Below are positions 10,795 to 22,258 of a stretch of DNA of 64,000 nt, in pieces. The stretch's first letter is position 1. Every line of letters begins with the position of its first letter. The DNA is from Actinernus sp. WN-2022 (taxonomy: Eukaryota; Cnidaria; Anthozoa; Actiniaria; Actinernidae). The stretch is taken from contig JAOWCC010001634.1 of assembly GCA_030867875.1 (NCBI GenBank), forward strand, positions 4,006,377 to 4,070,376, read 5' to 3'. Position numbers and translations under genes: made by a program. A model generated the notes under the pieces. That model was not told where the DNA came from, did not search any database, and saw only the letters and a program-made list of their open reading frames with translations.

Positions 10795-11010
10795 TTTGGG
10801 GTAGGCTGGTAGGGGATAAGAGAAACAATTGTGCACGGTCATAGGCAAGCTCATTAGCGTCCCCTGAACGACTGAACTCACACGTTTCTATTGGTTGATT
10901 GAGTAACATATTCCAATATCTATTGTGTTTTGTGCACGGTCACGGTTGAAAAAAGCGAACAAAGACATATAACAAAGAAGGTCGCTGGATTTCATAACCA
11001 TTTCCCTCTA
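10795..11010. mobile_element. Left-truncated, inverted copy of the 6.16-kb MITE
   Basis: The interior and right end match 6156-6420 in reverse orientation with substitutions, ending CCCTCTA next to TTAA at 11011-11014. The opposite terminal repeat is missing or too decayed to see. Confidence 0.65.
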
Positions 11011-11024
11011 TTAACTATGTCTGA

Positions 11025-11130
11025 CCCTACTGATGTCACTAATCTATTGTTCAAGTTTGTCAGTCATCTGCGCGAAATTACTTCCGTTCCATGTAAGTCG
11101 CGGTGAACATCGAGCCATTTGTAGCAAAAA
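11025..11130. repeat. Dispersed repeat, partner at 57824-57925 (inverted)
   Basis: The segment around ACTTCCGTTCCATG and GGTGAACATCGAGCCATTTG recurs in inverted orientation at 57824-57925 with small differences. Element class unknown. Confidence 0.65.
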
Positions 11131-11402
11131 ATAATAATATTGAAACGGAACCCGGGTATTTTTTTAATTCAAATTATCACGTGGCTTTGCTTCCCTCTAT
11201 AAATTAGAAGGCAAAATAAACAAGGGGCCTCTGTCCCGCGTGGGATCTAAGTCAGAGTAGGAGTGGTTAACAGCGTTCGAAAGAACGATCGACTGTTGAT
11301 CGGGATTCTGAGAGCTTGTGTTAAAAAAGAGAAAATATCACGGTATGTGTATCAAGTGATAACTCCCTGTGAGAACCCCAAGTGAAACAGCGCGGTCCTT
11401 AA

Positions 11403-11952
11403 AGTGCCTATCACCCTTTTGCAATTTTGATAGCTTATGAACCTCCGAAAAGTTTTGAGTACTTCTATGAAGAAAGTTTTTGTTTAAAGTGAATACTTTA
11501 TATTCTACGCTTGTTTGAAATCGTGTAAATGTGACCTTTCCTGACCCATGACCGCGTAAGTAAAAGCCTGGGTCGAAACCTGGGTAGACGTCATCTCATT
11601 AATGCATTATTCTCCATGGCGCCTTTTTATCACAACAACATCGATGCATAGAAAATATACACAGTTTTTGAGTTGTTAGTAAAGAAAAAAGTCATTTTAG
11701 TCAACATGTTAAGTATTTCTTTAAATGATTGCAAAGCCGAATTAATTATATGACCTCAGGATGACGTCTACCCAGGTTTCGACCCAGGCTTTTACTTATG
11801 CGGTCATGGGTCAGGAAAGGTCACATTTACACGATTTCAAACAAGCGTAGAACATAAAGTATTAACTTTAAACCAAAACTTTCTTCACAGAAGTACTCAA
11901 AACTTTTCGGAGGTTCATAAGCTATAAAAATTGCAAAATGGTGATAGGCACT
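11403..11952. mobile_element. 550-bp TTAA fold-back MITE, copy 1
   Basis: TTAA lies at 11399-11402 and 11953-11956. The terminal inverted repeats start AGTGCCTATCACC and extend roughly 190 bp, containing a conserved CCTTTCCTGACCCATGACCG block. A related copy is at 15206-15750, with its unique centre in the opposite orientation. No coding capacity. Confidence 0.85.
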
Positions 11953-12589
11953 TTAAATAGGGTCACGTAATTTAAGATTTCAGTTTCAAACGGCCTCCAG
12001 TCAATGCGTTTTCGTCCTGAAATTTGTCATGAAATGTAGTTAGATAACTAAATTTAGTGAACTTTTTTTATTTTCACAGCTGATATCAATATTATTATTC
12101 ATCCTTTGACTCTTGGAATTTGTTACTATTTCCGCTAAAAGGGCCGCTTGTCAAGTTTAACTTATTAATTGCTAATGTGTCAATCCAAACAGCATGAACG
12201 TACGCGCTAAACCACAGTGGGATTATTTCGTACTAGCAGGGACCCGCGGGAACTCACATGAAATCAACAAATATGATAAATTATCTTATCCTGGCACAAT
12301 GTTTTTAGCGTGTTGATATTTTCAAAGTTGTATTTAGATTTTTTTAAAAGAGAATAATATCTTACGGATCTCAGTTAATTTCTTAAACCGATGAGCACAA
12401 TTATTTCCCTAAACTCTAAGTAAAACATTCCCGTAAACTCGATGGCTTGCTCGCCCAGGTTTTCACTAAAAAGATTCCCGTGTAGAACTTGAGAAAACTC
12501 ATTTCTTTTTAACATTCTTTCCTCAAATGCAACCAAGACCAAAGCAACTTTTCGCATGATTCGTCGTCTTCGTTGGGATACCTGTGGCC

Positions 12590-12650
12590 GTCACTTTTTG
12601 GCGCCATTTTCGGACGCGAGCGCGCGCGCGTCCTCCATATTAGGAAATCG
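12590..12650. promoter_or_regulatory. CpG-rich, E2F-like and GGCGCC cluster
   Basis: TTTTTGGCGCCATTTT resembles an E2F site and is followed by a GCGAGCGCGCGCGCG tract, unusual in this AT-rich window. It could be a small promoter for either strand, but no convincing first exon follows, so the call is weak. Confidence 0.3.
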
Positions 12651-12676
12651 ATCGAGGGACCCTGGGAAAGAGCGTT

Positions 12677-12707
12677 ACACACACACACTGACACACACAC
12701 ACACACT
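12677..12707. repeat. (CA)n microsatellite
   Basis: ACACAC runs with one interruption (CTGACACAC). Confidence 0.85.
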
Positions 12708-12837
12708 TAGCGTATTATTATATAAGATTATTTTCTAGTCTTTACGCGTCTCGATTGCCTTGTAAACGAGAGGAATTTTTCCTCTAGTAACCAGGATATG
12801 CATGTGGTCACTGGTGTATGAGAGGCAATAAACGAGA

Positions 12838-12977
12838 GATAAACTGGTACTATAGCGCAGTCAATATTAGAGAACAGTAAACAACTGCCCATATGGTTTG
12901 GAGACGAAATGCGACAAGTTAAGACAGAAATGGAAAAAGTTAAGAAAGAAATGCGAAAAGTTAAGAGAGAATTGTAA
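12838..12977 (+). CDS. Short coiled-coil-encoding 3' end, partial
   Basis: The frame is open from 12838 to TAA at 12975. Its last 24 codons come from 21-bp tandem units (12906-12968) that give a strict heptad pattern E-M-x-x-V-K-x, a textbook short coiled coil. AATAAA follows within 20 bp of the stop, and then TTGAATTTGAATC. This looks like the tail of a spliced gene or of a retroelement. There is no usable start. Function unknown. Confidence 0.35.
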
Positions 12978-12979
12978 AC

Positions 12980-14178
12980 AGTGTGAAATAAAACTTGAAT
13001 TTGAATCACTTAAGCGGAGCATTACGCAGATGTTCACTCCACAAAGGTGAGTGAAAACTTCCTGTTTAAAAAGGACCTTTTTTACCGTGAAATATTTAAC
13101 CTCTTGCTCATTATAGCTTATTTATTGCGGATTCGTGTATGCATAACAATAGACTCTCTAAGCAAGCTATACCAGACGTGAGACATTTGTTCTAAAAATA
13201 AATGGTCTATTTACATTAATTATCCACTGTTGCCTTTTCCATCGATCTCTCCTCCCCCTCCCCCTCCGTCCTTTTTTTGCCTGTCTCTCACTAACGGCTC
13301 AGTGCCCCTGGGTATCCGAGGATGATCTGGCTCATGAAAAGTTAAAGCATACCGAGCGTGTTAACAACAGAAAGGATGCAGCTGTAACAACGATCGCGAA
13401 GTGATTCAATTTGTTAAAAAACGACTTTTACTCCGTCTTAAATAATGTGCTTTTCTGTAGATATTTTACTTGCAATTTGTCCCTTCAGGACAAACGGTGT
13501 TCAGGTGGCTCGCGGTAATGGGGATCGTAAAGATTCGTAAAGTTTCTGGCCGATCTTTGAAAATGTTTGGACCGTGGATGTTCTTATATTGAGGAATAGT
13601 AAGCACAAAATAGAATTCCAAGATACATAACATATTCGGAGATATAAATGCTTCTTTCGAACCTTTGTTTTTTAGAAAAGTGCGAATATTTTCAAAACGA
13701 CACGATAAATTAGATTTTTTAAATGCTGTTATTGATTAACTAACCACTGACCTTTGTTGGTAACAAGTTCTTTTAAAAATCGATTAAATGGAAACTTCTA
13801 CAGCAAAAGAGCTCGGTAAAAGTTACCGCAAAATATCAGGTAACTATGATCGCCGCTTCCAATTCCACCTGGTAATCTGGAGTAAGTGTTCAACAACATG
13901 GGAATTCAAAATTGGCGATTTTCACCAAATATTATATTCACGATTAATTTTATTTCCTTCACCTAGTGATGTACTCCGAACCGCTTTCTCGATGTTCTTG
14001 TAGCTAACACAGTAGTTTCCGGCCATGGTGTTCAACTATAGACTACCGGATAGAATTGGAAGCGGTGACGATAGTTGCCTGACGTTTTGCAAGAAATTGG
14101 CAAACATAATATTTATTATAGGTAACTGGTTCCTGTAAAAACTAGTGTTGGTCTGCGTCGGCGGGGAAGATAAACACT
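12980..14178. other. No gene recognised
   Basis: Non-coding sequence with a C-rich stretch at 13248-13270. The frame at 13788-14003 has no domain support. Confidence 0.45.
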
Positions 14179-14363
14179 GGTATATAATCAACTAAAGTCG
14201 ATTTGAGGTATGCTAACCGCCGTGGAAAGCGAGTAGCAGCTGACGTTTCGAGCGCTAGCCCTCGTCAGAGCTCTAACGAAGGGCTAGCGCTCGAAACGTC
14301 AGCTGCTACTCGCTTTCTATGGCGCTTAGCATACCTCAAAGCGACTTTAGTTGATTATATACC
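14179..14363. mobile_element. 185-bp near-perfect hairpin element
   Basis: Arms 14179-14263 and 14280-14363 are reverse complements with about four mismatches and a 16-bp loop. Each arm carries GGGCTAGCGCTCGAAACGTC, a motif I associate with Penelope-like and other small retroelement ends in invertebrates. There is no coding frame. Confidence 0.8.
14236..14272 (-). ncRNA. Hammerhead-ribozyme-like core
   Basis: On the minus strand, CTGACGA is followed by a potential 4-bp stem II with a TAGC loop (GGGC/GCTC, one G-U pair), then GAAA, then C-GTC. AGCT on each side can form a 4-bp stem I. That is the CUGANGA ... GAAA ... GUC set of the type I hammerhead. Stem III would be minimal, as in motifs that act as dimers. 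The other arm has CTAACGA and would be inactive. Activity is hypothetical. Confidence 0.35.
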
Positions 14364-14373
14364 ATAATATTTA

Positions 14374-14515
14374 TTAACCGAGAATGAGGTCTTTACGAGA
14401 AAATACCAAACTGAGGCATTGATTATTGACCGAGCGACAGCGAGGTCAATACGTTCAATGCCGAAGTTTGATATTCTCTCGTAAAGACCGAACGGTAGAG
14501 GTTAATAAGTTGTTT
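14374..14515. repeat. Imperfect palindrome
   Basis: GAGGTCTTTACGAGAAAATA with flanking sequence (14386-14422) pairs with 14455-14489, with further pairing outwards (TTATTAACCGAG with GAGGTTAATAA). Fold-back MITE remnant. Confidence 0.6.
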
Positions 14516-15205
14516 ATTATATGACCTTTTTTTGGCGAAAAAACAAAACAAAAACAATCCAACCGGAAATTGACATTTTACTTCCGTTCAGCGCCCGCTT
14601 TGCATTGTTAAATGCCAGCAGTAGTTTTCCGAGATGAATTTTCGATCGAACGTAAAAACACAGCAACCAATTGCAAAGACTCACGGATAAAAACGGTTTT
14701 ATTGCCACAATCTGCAAATCATTGGAAGAAATATTGGTTCTAAAGACGGAGCTTTTCCTTTCTGACAATGTTTCTTTGACAGACGACGAAAATTCAGTTT
14801 TTCCTCCTCTTCATCGGTGAGTGCACGAGTGGCGTTTGGCCTGTTGCCCTTGCCGGATTTGTATACCATTTTGTTTTGTTTGGCAGCAAGAACGTTGCGC
14901 GACTTCTCAAGGCTAGGTATCTCTGGAAGGTGTTTAGGTCACTTGCTGTCTTTCGTGTTCCTTTACAAAGGTTTCAATTTCCTCCTGGCTATCATTTTTC
15001 TGGCCGCCGCTAGCTCAGCTTCTGCTTGGTCAGCATCGAACTTGGCGTTATTTCCTTCCACTTCTACCTCATCCTGATAATAAAACTCACTCTCGGAATA
15101 ATCTTTGTCGCTTATTTTACTATCTCACGAAGTTTTGACCCGATTAGAGATATTTCAAACTACGATTTGCTCGTTTATGTTTACAGGGCATCAATAAACA
15201 CTTAA

Positions 15206-15750
15206 AGTGCAACTAACCCCTTTTGCAATTTTTATATATATGAATCTTTGAAAGGTTTTGAGTACTAATGCGAATAAATTTTTGGCTTATAGAGAATACT
15301 CTATGTTCTATGCTAAGCCTTGTTTAAAATTGTGAAATTTTGACCTTTCCTGACCCATGACCGCTTAACAAAAAAGCCTGGGTCGATTCTTGATCTTACG
15401 TCATCAAACTCATTCGACTTTGCAATAATTGGAATAAATATTTAGCATTTACTCTAAAATAACTGTTTTCTTTACTAACAGCTCGCAGACTGTGTATATT
15501 CTCTATATATCGATGTTGTTGTGATGGAAAGGCGCCATGGAGAATAATGCATTAATGAGGTGACGTAAGATCAAGAATCGACCCAGGCTTTTTCTTGCGC
15601 GGTCATGGGTCAGGAAAGGTCAAATTTTCACAATTTTAAACAAGCATAGAACATGGAGTATTCTCTGTAAGCCAAAAAATGCTTCGCAGAAGTACTCAAA
15701 ACCTTTCAAAGATTCATATGTATAAAAATTTCAAAAGGGTTAGTTGCATT
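15206..15750. mobile_element. 545-bp TTAA fold-back MITE, copy 2
   Basis: TTAA lies at 15202-15205 and 15751-15754. The ends are AGTGCAACTAACCCC and its near inverse, with arms of about 190 bp. Same family as 11403-11952, sharing the CCTTTCCTGACCCATGACCG block and the GGCGCCATGGAGAATAATGC core, here in the other orientation. Confidence 0.85.
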
Positions 15751-15754
15751 TTAA

Positions 15755-15848
15755 TGACTGGCCCCGAGGGAAACAGTGAGTTTTGTTTCCCTGAGATCCT
15801 CGATGTCGAGGGGAAACAAAACTCACTGATTCCCGAGGGGACAGTCAG
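15755..15848. mobile_element. 94-bp TTAA hairpin element, adjacent to copy 2
   Basis: It starts at the TTAA that ends the previous element (15751-15754) and stops at TTAA 15849-15852. The ends TGACTGGCCCCGAGGGAA and its inverse form a long hairpin around GAGATCCTCGATGTCGAGG. Confidence 0.7.
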
Positions 15849-15852
15849 TTAA

Positions 15853-16743
15853 GTGATTTGTTATATAGACATAAGTTTTTCTAGAGGAAATTAAATGTGT
15901 GCATAAATACAGGACCTACCTGATACGAGCGAGGTTTGTCGTCTTCTCTTCGTGAAGCTGATTTTCAACACAAAAAAACTGCCTGCATCGCTACGGCATT
16001 TTTAGCAACGTTTTGTGTCTTTGGTGCCTCCTTTTTTAGCTACCAATTTCTCACTCTCGCGCTTGATAAAGATGTAAATTGTTTCTTTGGAGCTGGTTCA
16101 TTTTGAACGCTTTCTTTCGACGAAAAATGTTCGGCTTTTGATGAATATCTAGACATTTTGGTAAACAAATATTTCCCGCCTTTAGCTAGCCAGTGGCGCG
16201 CGCGACAATCACACCATCTTCTGTCACGATGTGATCACGTGGCGGGCAACTATTTTTGAATTGTTGCCCGCGCAGGAAACATTGAAATTTGATGACTGTC
16301 ACGTGACCCTGAATCAGCCAATGAGAGCGTGCGTTGTGTCTGGAAAACTTATGGCTATGTAACAACGTACAATATTTCACAATGCCCGTGGGCATTACCG
16401 GGTGGGACTCAACCGTCCAACAACCAATCACAACGCGCGATTTGACCGAAAGTAGCACCTGCTATATAATAATTTGCGGTAAATTTGCGGTAACAAACCC
16501 GCGTGCCACCTTAAATAATGTTTTTATTCATTCGGCTGTTACATGTTTTCTTACCTTCACGTTTTCAATGTAAATAAAACACTCAACTTCGCGTTGCGCT
16601 CAAAATGGTGCGATAATTATGTGCACTTTCGCTCGCAATTATAGTCTTAACTATGGAACTATCAGCAATTTGACCAAAAAGTCCCACCCCCACCACCCAA
16701 GGAAAAATATGAAACGTCCCTTAAAACAATAATGCTTGCTTAC
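15853..16743. other. Non-coding; first part of the Kv intron
   Basis: On the minus strand the Kv intron begins at 16743 and runs towards lower coordinates. I found no S6-encoding exon between here and the start of the window. Confidence 0.5.
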
Positions 16744-18014
16744 CCGGTTGTCATGAGTGTAACACAGGTGTACCACATCGAGTGCGGTATACTCGTAAAG
16801 TTTCCAGCGTTGTGACTGTCCCTTTCTGAATAATACAAAGCAGTGCCAAACAGCAGTATTCCCAGCGAAAACGTAAAATACAAGAACAACAGGTCCTTTA
16901 GACAGCTGCGTATCGTTAAGATTAACGTTCGTAGTTTAGGCGAGAACCGTGTCAGTTTCACCAACCGAATAACACGTAGAACCCTCAGCATCACCATGAC
17001 GTCAGAGGCGCCGACCATAGACTTGAAAACAAGTTCCGTGTAGTACGGCAATATCGCGAGAACATCGACAATGTTGAGCACTTCTTTTAAGAATGCGTAC
17101 TTTTTCGGGGCTTTAATGAACCGGAAGAGATATTCTAAAGTGAAGACAACTACAAAGAATGTTTCTTGTGCAAAAAACGTGTTGGAGTACATTTCTCCAC
17201 ATTTAATGCCCTTAGAGCAATCGATGGTTTCGACTATCGTACTCACCGCACTAGCTATGACTAGTAAGCTAATTACATAGTGGACAGCAATCTTAGTTCT
17301 CTGCTCTCGTTTCTTGGAGTTTTCTAAATTTTGTTTTGAATAAGAGCCAAATATCAGTTGCTGCGGTTGTTTACCGTAAAGAAAACAATCACCCTTTTTA
17401 GAACGCTTTTCCTCACCATACGCTCGATTTCTACGACATAGCATCCTTCGTTTACACTCAATGGCATGCATTTCATCACTGTTTTTCTCATACCTTTCTT
17501 TAGCATGCATGGAGTGGTTTTCTGAAGTTTTACAAGTTCCGATGTTTTTCGCCGAGTCATTAGAACCGATGTAGGAGCTCCCTGTTCTTGCGGCTTCCTT
17601 TCTACCTAATCTTCCAAATCCATTCATTTTAACATCTGCTATGTTAAAATGACTTGCAGCCGTTAGCTCTTCCCTGTTGATTATACTCCAGCAACAATCA
17701 TCAATTGCTGAATGAGGAATCCCAAAAAAATCTAATTCATCCTTGAACGCATCTGGACAATCCTTTTCCGAGATGTGCAGCCTTCCAAGCAGGTAAAAAT
17801 TGAAAATAAATCGGAATAAATATGGATCACGATCAAAAAAATATTCCTTTCTTTCTTTGTCATAGAAGAGAGAGAGAAAGTTGCTACCCAAGAGTGTGTT
17901 TGGATGTTTCCGCAGACTCTTTGAGTAGACACAGAATCGCTGACCACTCACATTTATCCAAATGTGATAGTTTTGAGTTTCTTCAAGTGGAGGCAACACA
18001 GATGATTCCTCCAT
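16744..18014 (-). CDS. Voltage-gated K+ channel alpha subunit, first large exon
   Basis: Kv channel of the non-Shaker group, a plasma-membrane tetramer. From the ATG at 18014: T1 tetramerisation domain about residues 16-120 with the zinc signature H80-x5-C86-x20-C107-C108 typical of Kv2/3/4, and EYFFDRDP as in Shal/Shaw types. A long polar linker (120-240) follows, then S1 (about 245-265), S2 (285-300), S3 (312-328) and S4 with R344, R347, R350, K353 and R356 at every third position. S5 and the pore helix come last (SIPHSMWYTCVT). The exon stops inside the selectivity filter at G424, with donor GG/GTAAGC, an intron position I recall from Shal-type genes. S6 and the C-terminus lie outside the window or were not found. 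The filter reads T-T-G where most Kv channels have T-V-G or T-L-G. The linker length argues against a strict orthologue call. Intact and the best host gene here. Confidence 0.9.
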
Positions 18015-20930
18015 TAGACCTCGCTCGTTGGCGAAAAATTCAGCTTGTATATAATGACTTAGGGACAAGACTTAGTATTAAACAGGCATTAAACATGTCA
18101 CTGAAAACCTTCCATCCACGCACCGGTAATTGCATTGAATGTCATGCTATAGGCAGTTACAACGTTTGCCTAAGTCATTGAAGATTTAAGCTTTACGTCA
18201 TCCTTAAAGCCGCAGCGACGGTCCTATCTCCTTATTTTACCAGATTGTTATTTTGTCTTTCTAAGACTGTTTTGTTCTGGAGAAGAGCCTGCACTTAAAA
18301 TATATGCAAATTAGCATTTGACATTTCCTAGAATGGCATTTAATTAATCGTGTAGCCGCATTTCGCTAGGAAACAAAATTACAACTTAATGTTGGAGAAG
18401 GACTGAAATGTTATACATCACTTTAGGAAGCAAAGACTTCATATATTAATGATTCTACCTATCTAGGGCCCTGCTTTCTCTGTTATAACATATTAATCAT
18501 ATTGATGTCATCAGATATCAGTGAAAAGAAAAACCATTGCTATCCTGGCCGCGGGGTTTATTGTTCTTAAAACTTATAAAGTGTTTTTTTTTCATTAAAT
18601 CATAAATGTTAGCTAATTAGTTAGTTAACTATGGAAGAAAGTTCCAAATAATACGATTCTTGTAAGCGTAGCAATATTTTGCAGGACCTTTCGCAAGCGT
18701 ATTTTATTCGACCCAAACTTAGATTCTCTCTAATTGAATTTGAAATATGCCTGTTTTATGATGACTATAGGTTTTGCATGCGCGTTTCTCTGGTTTTTAA
18801 TTATTAACGAAGTCATCAGCACGGCTCTAGCTGTAGCAAACAAATATAAACAAAGCCAAGCGACCGCTTTCGTCTACGCCGGAGAGTAAATAAATTGTGA
18901 ACTGACTAAATCATTCTTATCATTATAATGTAGAAGTGTTGTACAGACTGAGCAGACAGCAGCCAATTGCAAATATGTTTACTTTCAGTAAAGAAGAGAA
19001 GTTGAATTTTAGAATTAAACAAGGTTTATCTTGTTTTAAAGAAGCCTCAAATTGAGCTAAAGACAGGTGGGAAGGTAGACACTATAGTCAAGTTTGAAAA
19101 ACATTTTTTGAATAAAAAGCTAGTTTTGTTCACTAACAGATTATATATATAAGTCCTATATAGTCTATAAATCTATACATATATATGTATGATGATACGG
19201 TGAAGACTGAACGGAAATGCATAAACTATATATATTTTCAAATCTATATAATTATTATAACTTTACATGCAGTTATATGTTTCAGGTAAATACTTTTTCT
19301 ATAATTACTAAGACAATGCATTCAAAGTTCCAATCACCACATGAAGAGAAATGGAAACAAATTTTATGGCGTTTTACCATCGATGTTATTTAACAGAAGT
19401 GTTATTTTCAGAGTTTAAAGAATAACGAAATGCGTTGCCAAATGATAGAGACGGAGGTAATGGAGATGGATAATATGTCTTTGTTATGTCTATTGCTATA
19501 CGAGAAGCCAAATACAGTCCTAATCTGCTGGTTTTCTCAAAAAATGCCTTTCAAACTACTTAAAGTCTCATACTATCTATTAAGTAGAGGAACGCGCAGA
19601 ATCACTGCACATATCGATTGGCACATATCATTAACAACCGAAATCAGTGACGCGTCAAGTTCGTTACCGTTAAGCGGGGGATTCAAATACAGAGAATATG
19701 GCCGAATCTGCGCAAAACTTACTCTTGTGACCTCGCTTTACATTTGAAGTGCGATTTACATACGGTTTTTTGTTCACATGATCCGAACCAATAAATTCAT
19801 CTCTAGTTTGAAACAAAACAACATCGCGAGCCCTCTGAATATCATGCAATGTCGATCCAATGTTGTGGGGTAAATGGAGAACAGGAAGCAAATTAGTGAT
19901 TCAAACGTGTCGAGAAGTAAAGGCCTGAGATGAGAGTTAAATTCAATTCAATTTTTTTTGCTCTTTGATTTTGTTTTACAACAATAATAAATACACAAAC
20001 ATAAAAACGGGCAAATAGAATAATATAATTTACTTAGGAATTGGACGTTGGAGCCTGGAGGCTAAATTAACCAGTAGGTCCCAGCCTTACTTCGGTTAAG
20101 ATTTAACAACAGGCAAGGAAAAAAACCCAGAAGAAAACCGAAGGAATTTCAAAGTTGATTAAATAATTTTAGAGAATAAAGAAGCAAAATAAAGAAGCAA
20201 AATATTAATCATACGTGTTGTTCTGAAAGTAGATAACGTTTAATTTGTTTTGAAAAGGAAAATGTGAGGTGAGACGGGAGGTTTTGCCAAAGATCGATTG
20301 CCATGAAATAGATCGACTGTTTACCAGTTACATACGGCTTCTGCTAGCCCTTGATATGAAATTTAAAATGATTTTTGAAAGTTTGAAATTGGTCGAGAAA
20401 AAGTCTCATCTGCGCCCCAAAAACAACAGAATCGTACATTTAGCGTAATTTTACTTGGATATTATAATTACTGTGGTCAATGAGCGACAAAAGCGCTTCT
20501 CCCCTGGTATATTCACCCAAGTGCCATGAAACTTTTTCCAGAACATACCCAGCCAATATGCGCCGGTTCACTCTTGCAGAAAAAAATCATAATATTCGAT
20601 GAAAGATTTTGTCTTCTAAAAGCCAAAAACCTACGAGAGAATGTTTGATCTATAAATGCATGAAATTTATAAGCGGAGGAAGATTAGTGATTTACTAAAG
20701 CCGTACGTAGATTCTCAAACACATCTTTTCGATGAATGAACGATTCTAATGCTTTCTTCGGCTCTGAATATAGCTTCGAAATCCTGAAAACTTTAAAACT
20801 TCGGTCGACACACTGCTCAAGTTCTTCCCCAACGCCGATTTAGAAAAATATGCGAGCATATTCCTTAAATTCCAGACTTTGCCAAAAGTGTAAAGTTCGC
20901 TCTGATTGGTTGAAATTATAACGGCAGCAA
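18015..20930. other. No gene recognised
   Basis: Region upstream of the Kv start codon (minus strand), then plain AT-rich sequence with ATATAT runs at 19139-19190. A Kv 5' UTR or promoter may lie at 18015-18300, but I cannot point to a TATA box or initiator with confidence. Confidence 0.45.
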
Positions 20931-20937
20931 GTCTGAA

Positions 20938-21026
20938 GTCCATCAGAGGCAATCTCGTCCCCAGGGCCTTCTCGGTCAGATCCAAGATGGCGGCTACTCC
21001 AAGAGATGACCCTGGTATAGGCTGGA
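20938..21026 (-). repeat. Short dispersed repeat with YY1-like site, copy A
   Basis: About 80 bp match 22140-22220 in inverted orientation. The core carries AAGATGGCGGC, a consensus YY1 site. Confidence 0.65.
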
Positions 21027-21039
21027 TCACGTGATGAAA

Positions 21040-21654
21040 TACTCCCAGATTTGGTTAGTATTTTGTCACGTGATTTGACGATCTATGACGGCGGCCAAGC
21101 TAAATGTGGGAATAGCTCATGACGTGTACAAACCATAGGTATCCCAATCCGGAGTTAGCGAGATGCGGCGAACGACGTAGTGAAAACAGGTCTACTAACA
21201 TAACAGTTCGAAATGGAGTTTACTTGGATAAAGAAACAGTGGAAGTGTATCACAAAGCTACCAGGATGTATCTAAAAAATCCTAAAAAGCCGTTCATTTT
21301 CTGTTAGCCTTGAAGCGAAGAGATCGATAGCACATGTTCAGATTTACCAGAAAACTACCCAGTAATGCACTTATCTATTGCTCTACCTACACAACGTGTT
21401 TTAAGTAATATATAAAAAACGAGAGCTAGTGTTTTACCAGAGGATCCAAACACTGAGAAAGATGAAAGCACTAGGCCGCTTCGGCCGATTCCCTGGTGAA
21501 ACACGAAACTCGAGTTTTTTTATGACTTCAAAAGCGAAAACAATACCTGCATTCATAAATCATTAGAAAGTATTGTTTGCCTGGAATTTTATTGCATGCA
21601 ATTATAGACTACAAGGGTTGTGATTGTTATTTTTTCATGGTTCATTTCAACAAA
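21040..21654. other. No gene recognised
   Basis: Intervening sequence between repeat copies. The frame at 21119-21307 shows no known domain. Confidence 0.4.
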
Positions 21655-21735
21655 CGGACTGATAGTGTAGTGGACAAGACAGTGGACTAGTAGTCAAAGA
21701 GCAGCCATGAGGATGATGGTTGAGTCACACTGGAC
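21655..21735 (+). repeat. tRNA-like SINE head
   Basis: An A-box-like TAGTGTAGTGGA (21663-21674) is followed by an acceptor-like GTGGACTAGTAGTC anticodon arm and a degenerate B-box-like GATGGTTGAGTCA. The cloverleaf is imperfect, so this looks like a SINE head and not a functional tRNA gene. Confidence 0.45.
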
Positions 21736-22139
21736 ACCAATTTTTATTTCCGTCTTCTCCTTCACTTCTCCATGTAAAGTCATACTTATGCTGTAATCCT
21801 TGCAGCTTAATTAGGTCCATCACATGCATGAATCTTGCTACCCAATGAGAGCACAGATGAACATTACTAGTGATTTGGATAACATAGTGTTTCATTGGGT
21901 ATCAATATTCATGCATGTGACCGGCAAATGCAGTCCTCTGATTGACTAAAGAGCTCATTAATTATTCATGAGTCTGAGAAGTAATATATAAAATCGTTTT
22001 ATTGATAAAATTTGAGCAATCGAATCTATATACAAGTTCATCTCTCTGGACTCAGTTCCGTTTGGCCAATAAAAAGCATCGTTAGAACAAGCCTTGTGTC
22101 AAAATCGAAGAGCCAATCAGAATACGTGACAGTTCAGCG

Positions 22140-22220
22140 TTTACCAGGGTCTTCTCTCGTAGTAGCCGCCATCTTGGATCTGACCGAGAAGACCCTGGGA
22201 ACGAGGTTACATCAGACGGG
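22140..22220 (+). repeat. Short dispersed repeat with YY1-like site, copy B
   Basis: Inverted partner of 20938-21026. It is itself bounded by CCAGGGTCTTCTC (22144-22156) and its near inverse (22186-22198), so it can fold as a hairpin presenting the GCCGCCATCTT core. Confidence 0.65.
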
Positions 22221-22258
22221 GAGGAAAAGGGAGTGAGCGGACAACCTCGTACCGTCTG

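Noticed and set aside
12375..12706. Two overlapping minus-strand frames resembling a first exon
   Set aside because: The basic stretch could suggest a transposase start, but no domain follows and the frames rely on the CA repeat or GC-rich patch.
21655..21735. Functional tRNA gene
   Set aside because: Acceptor and T stems do not pair properly and the B box is degenerate; kept only as a SINE head.
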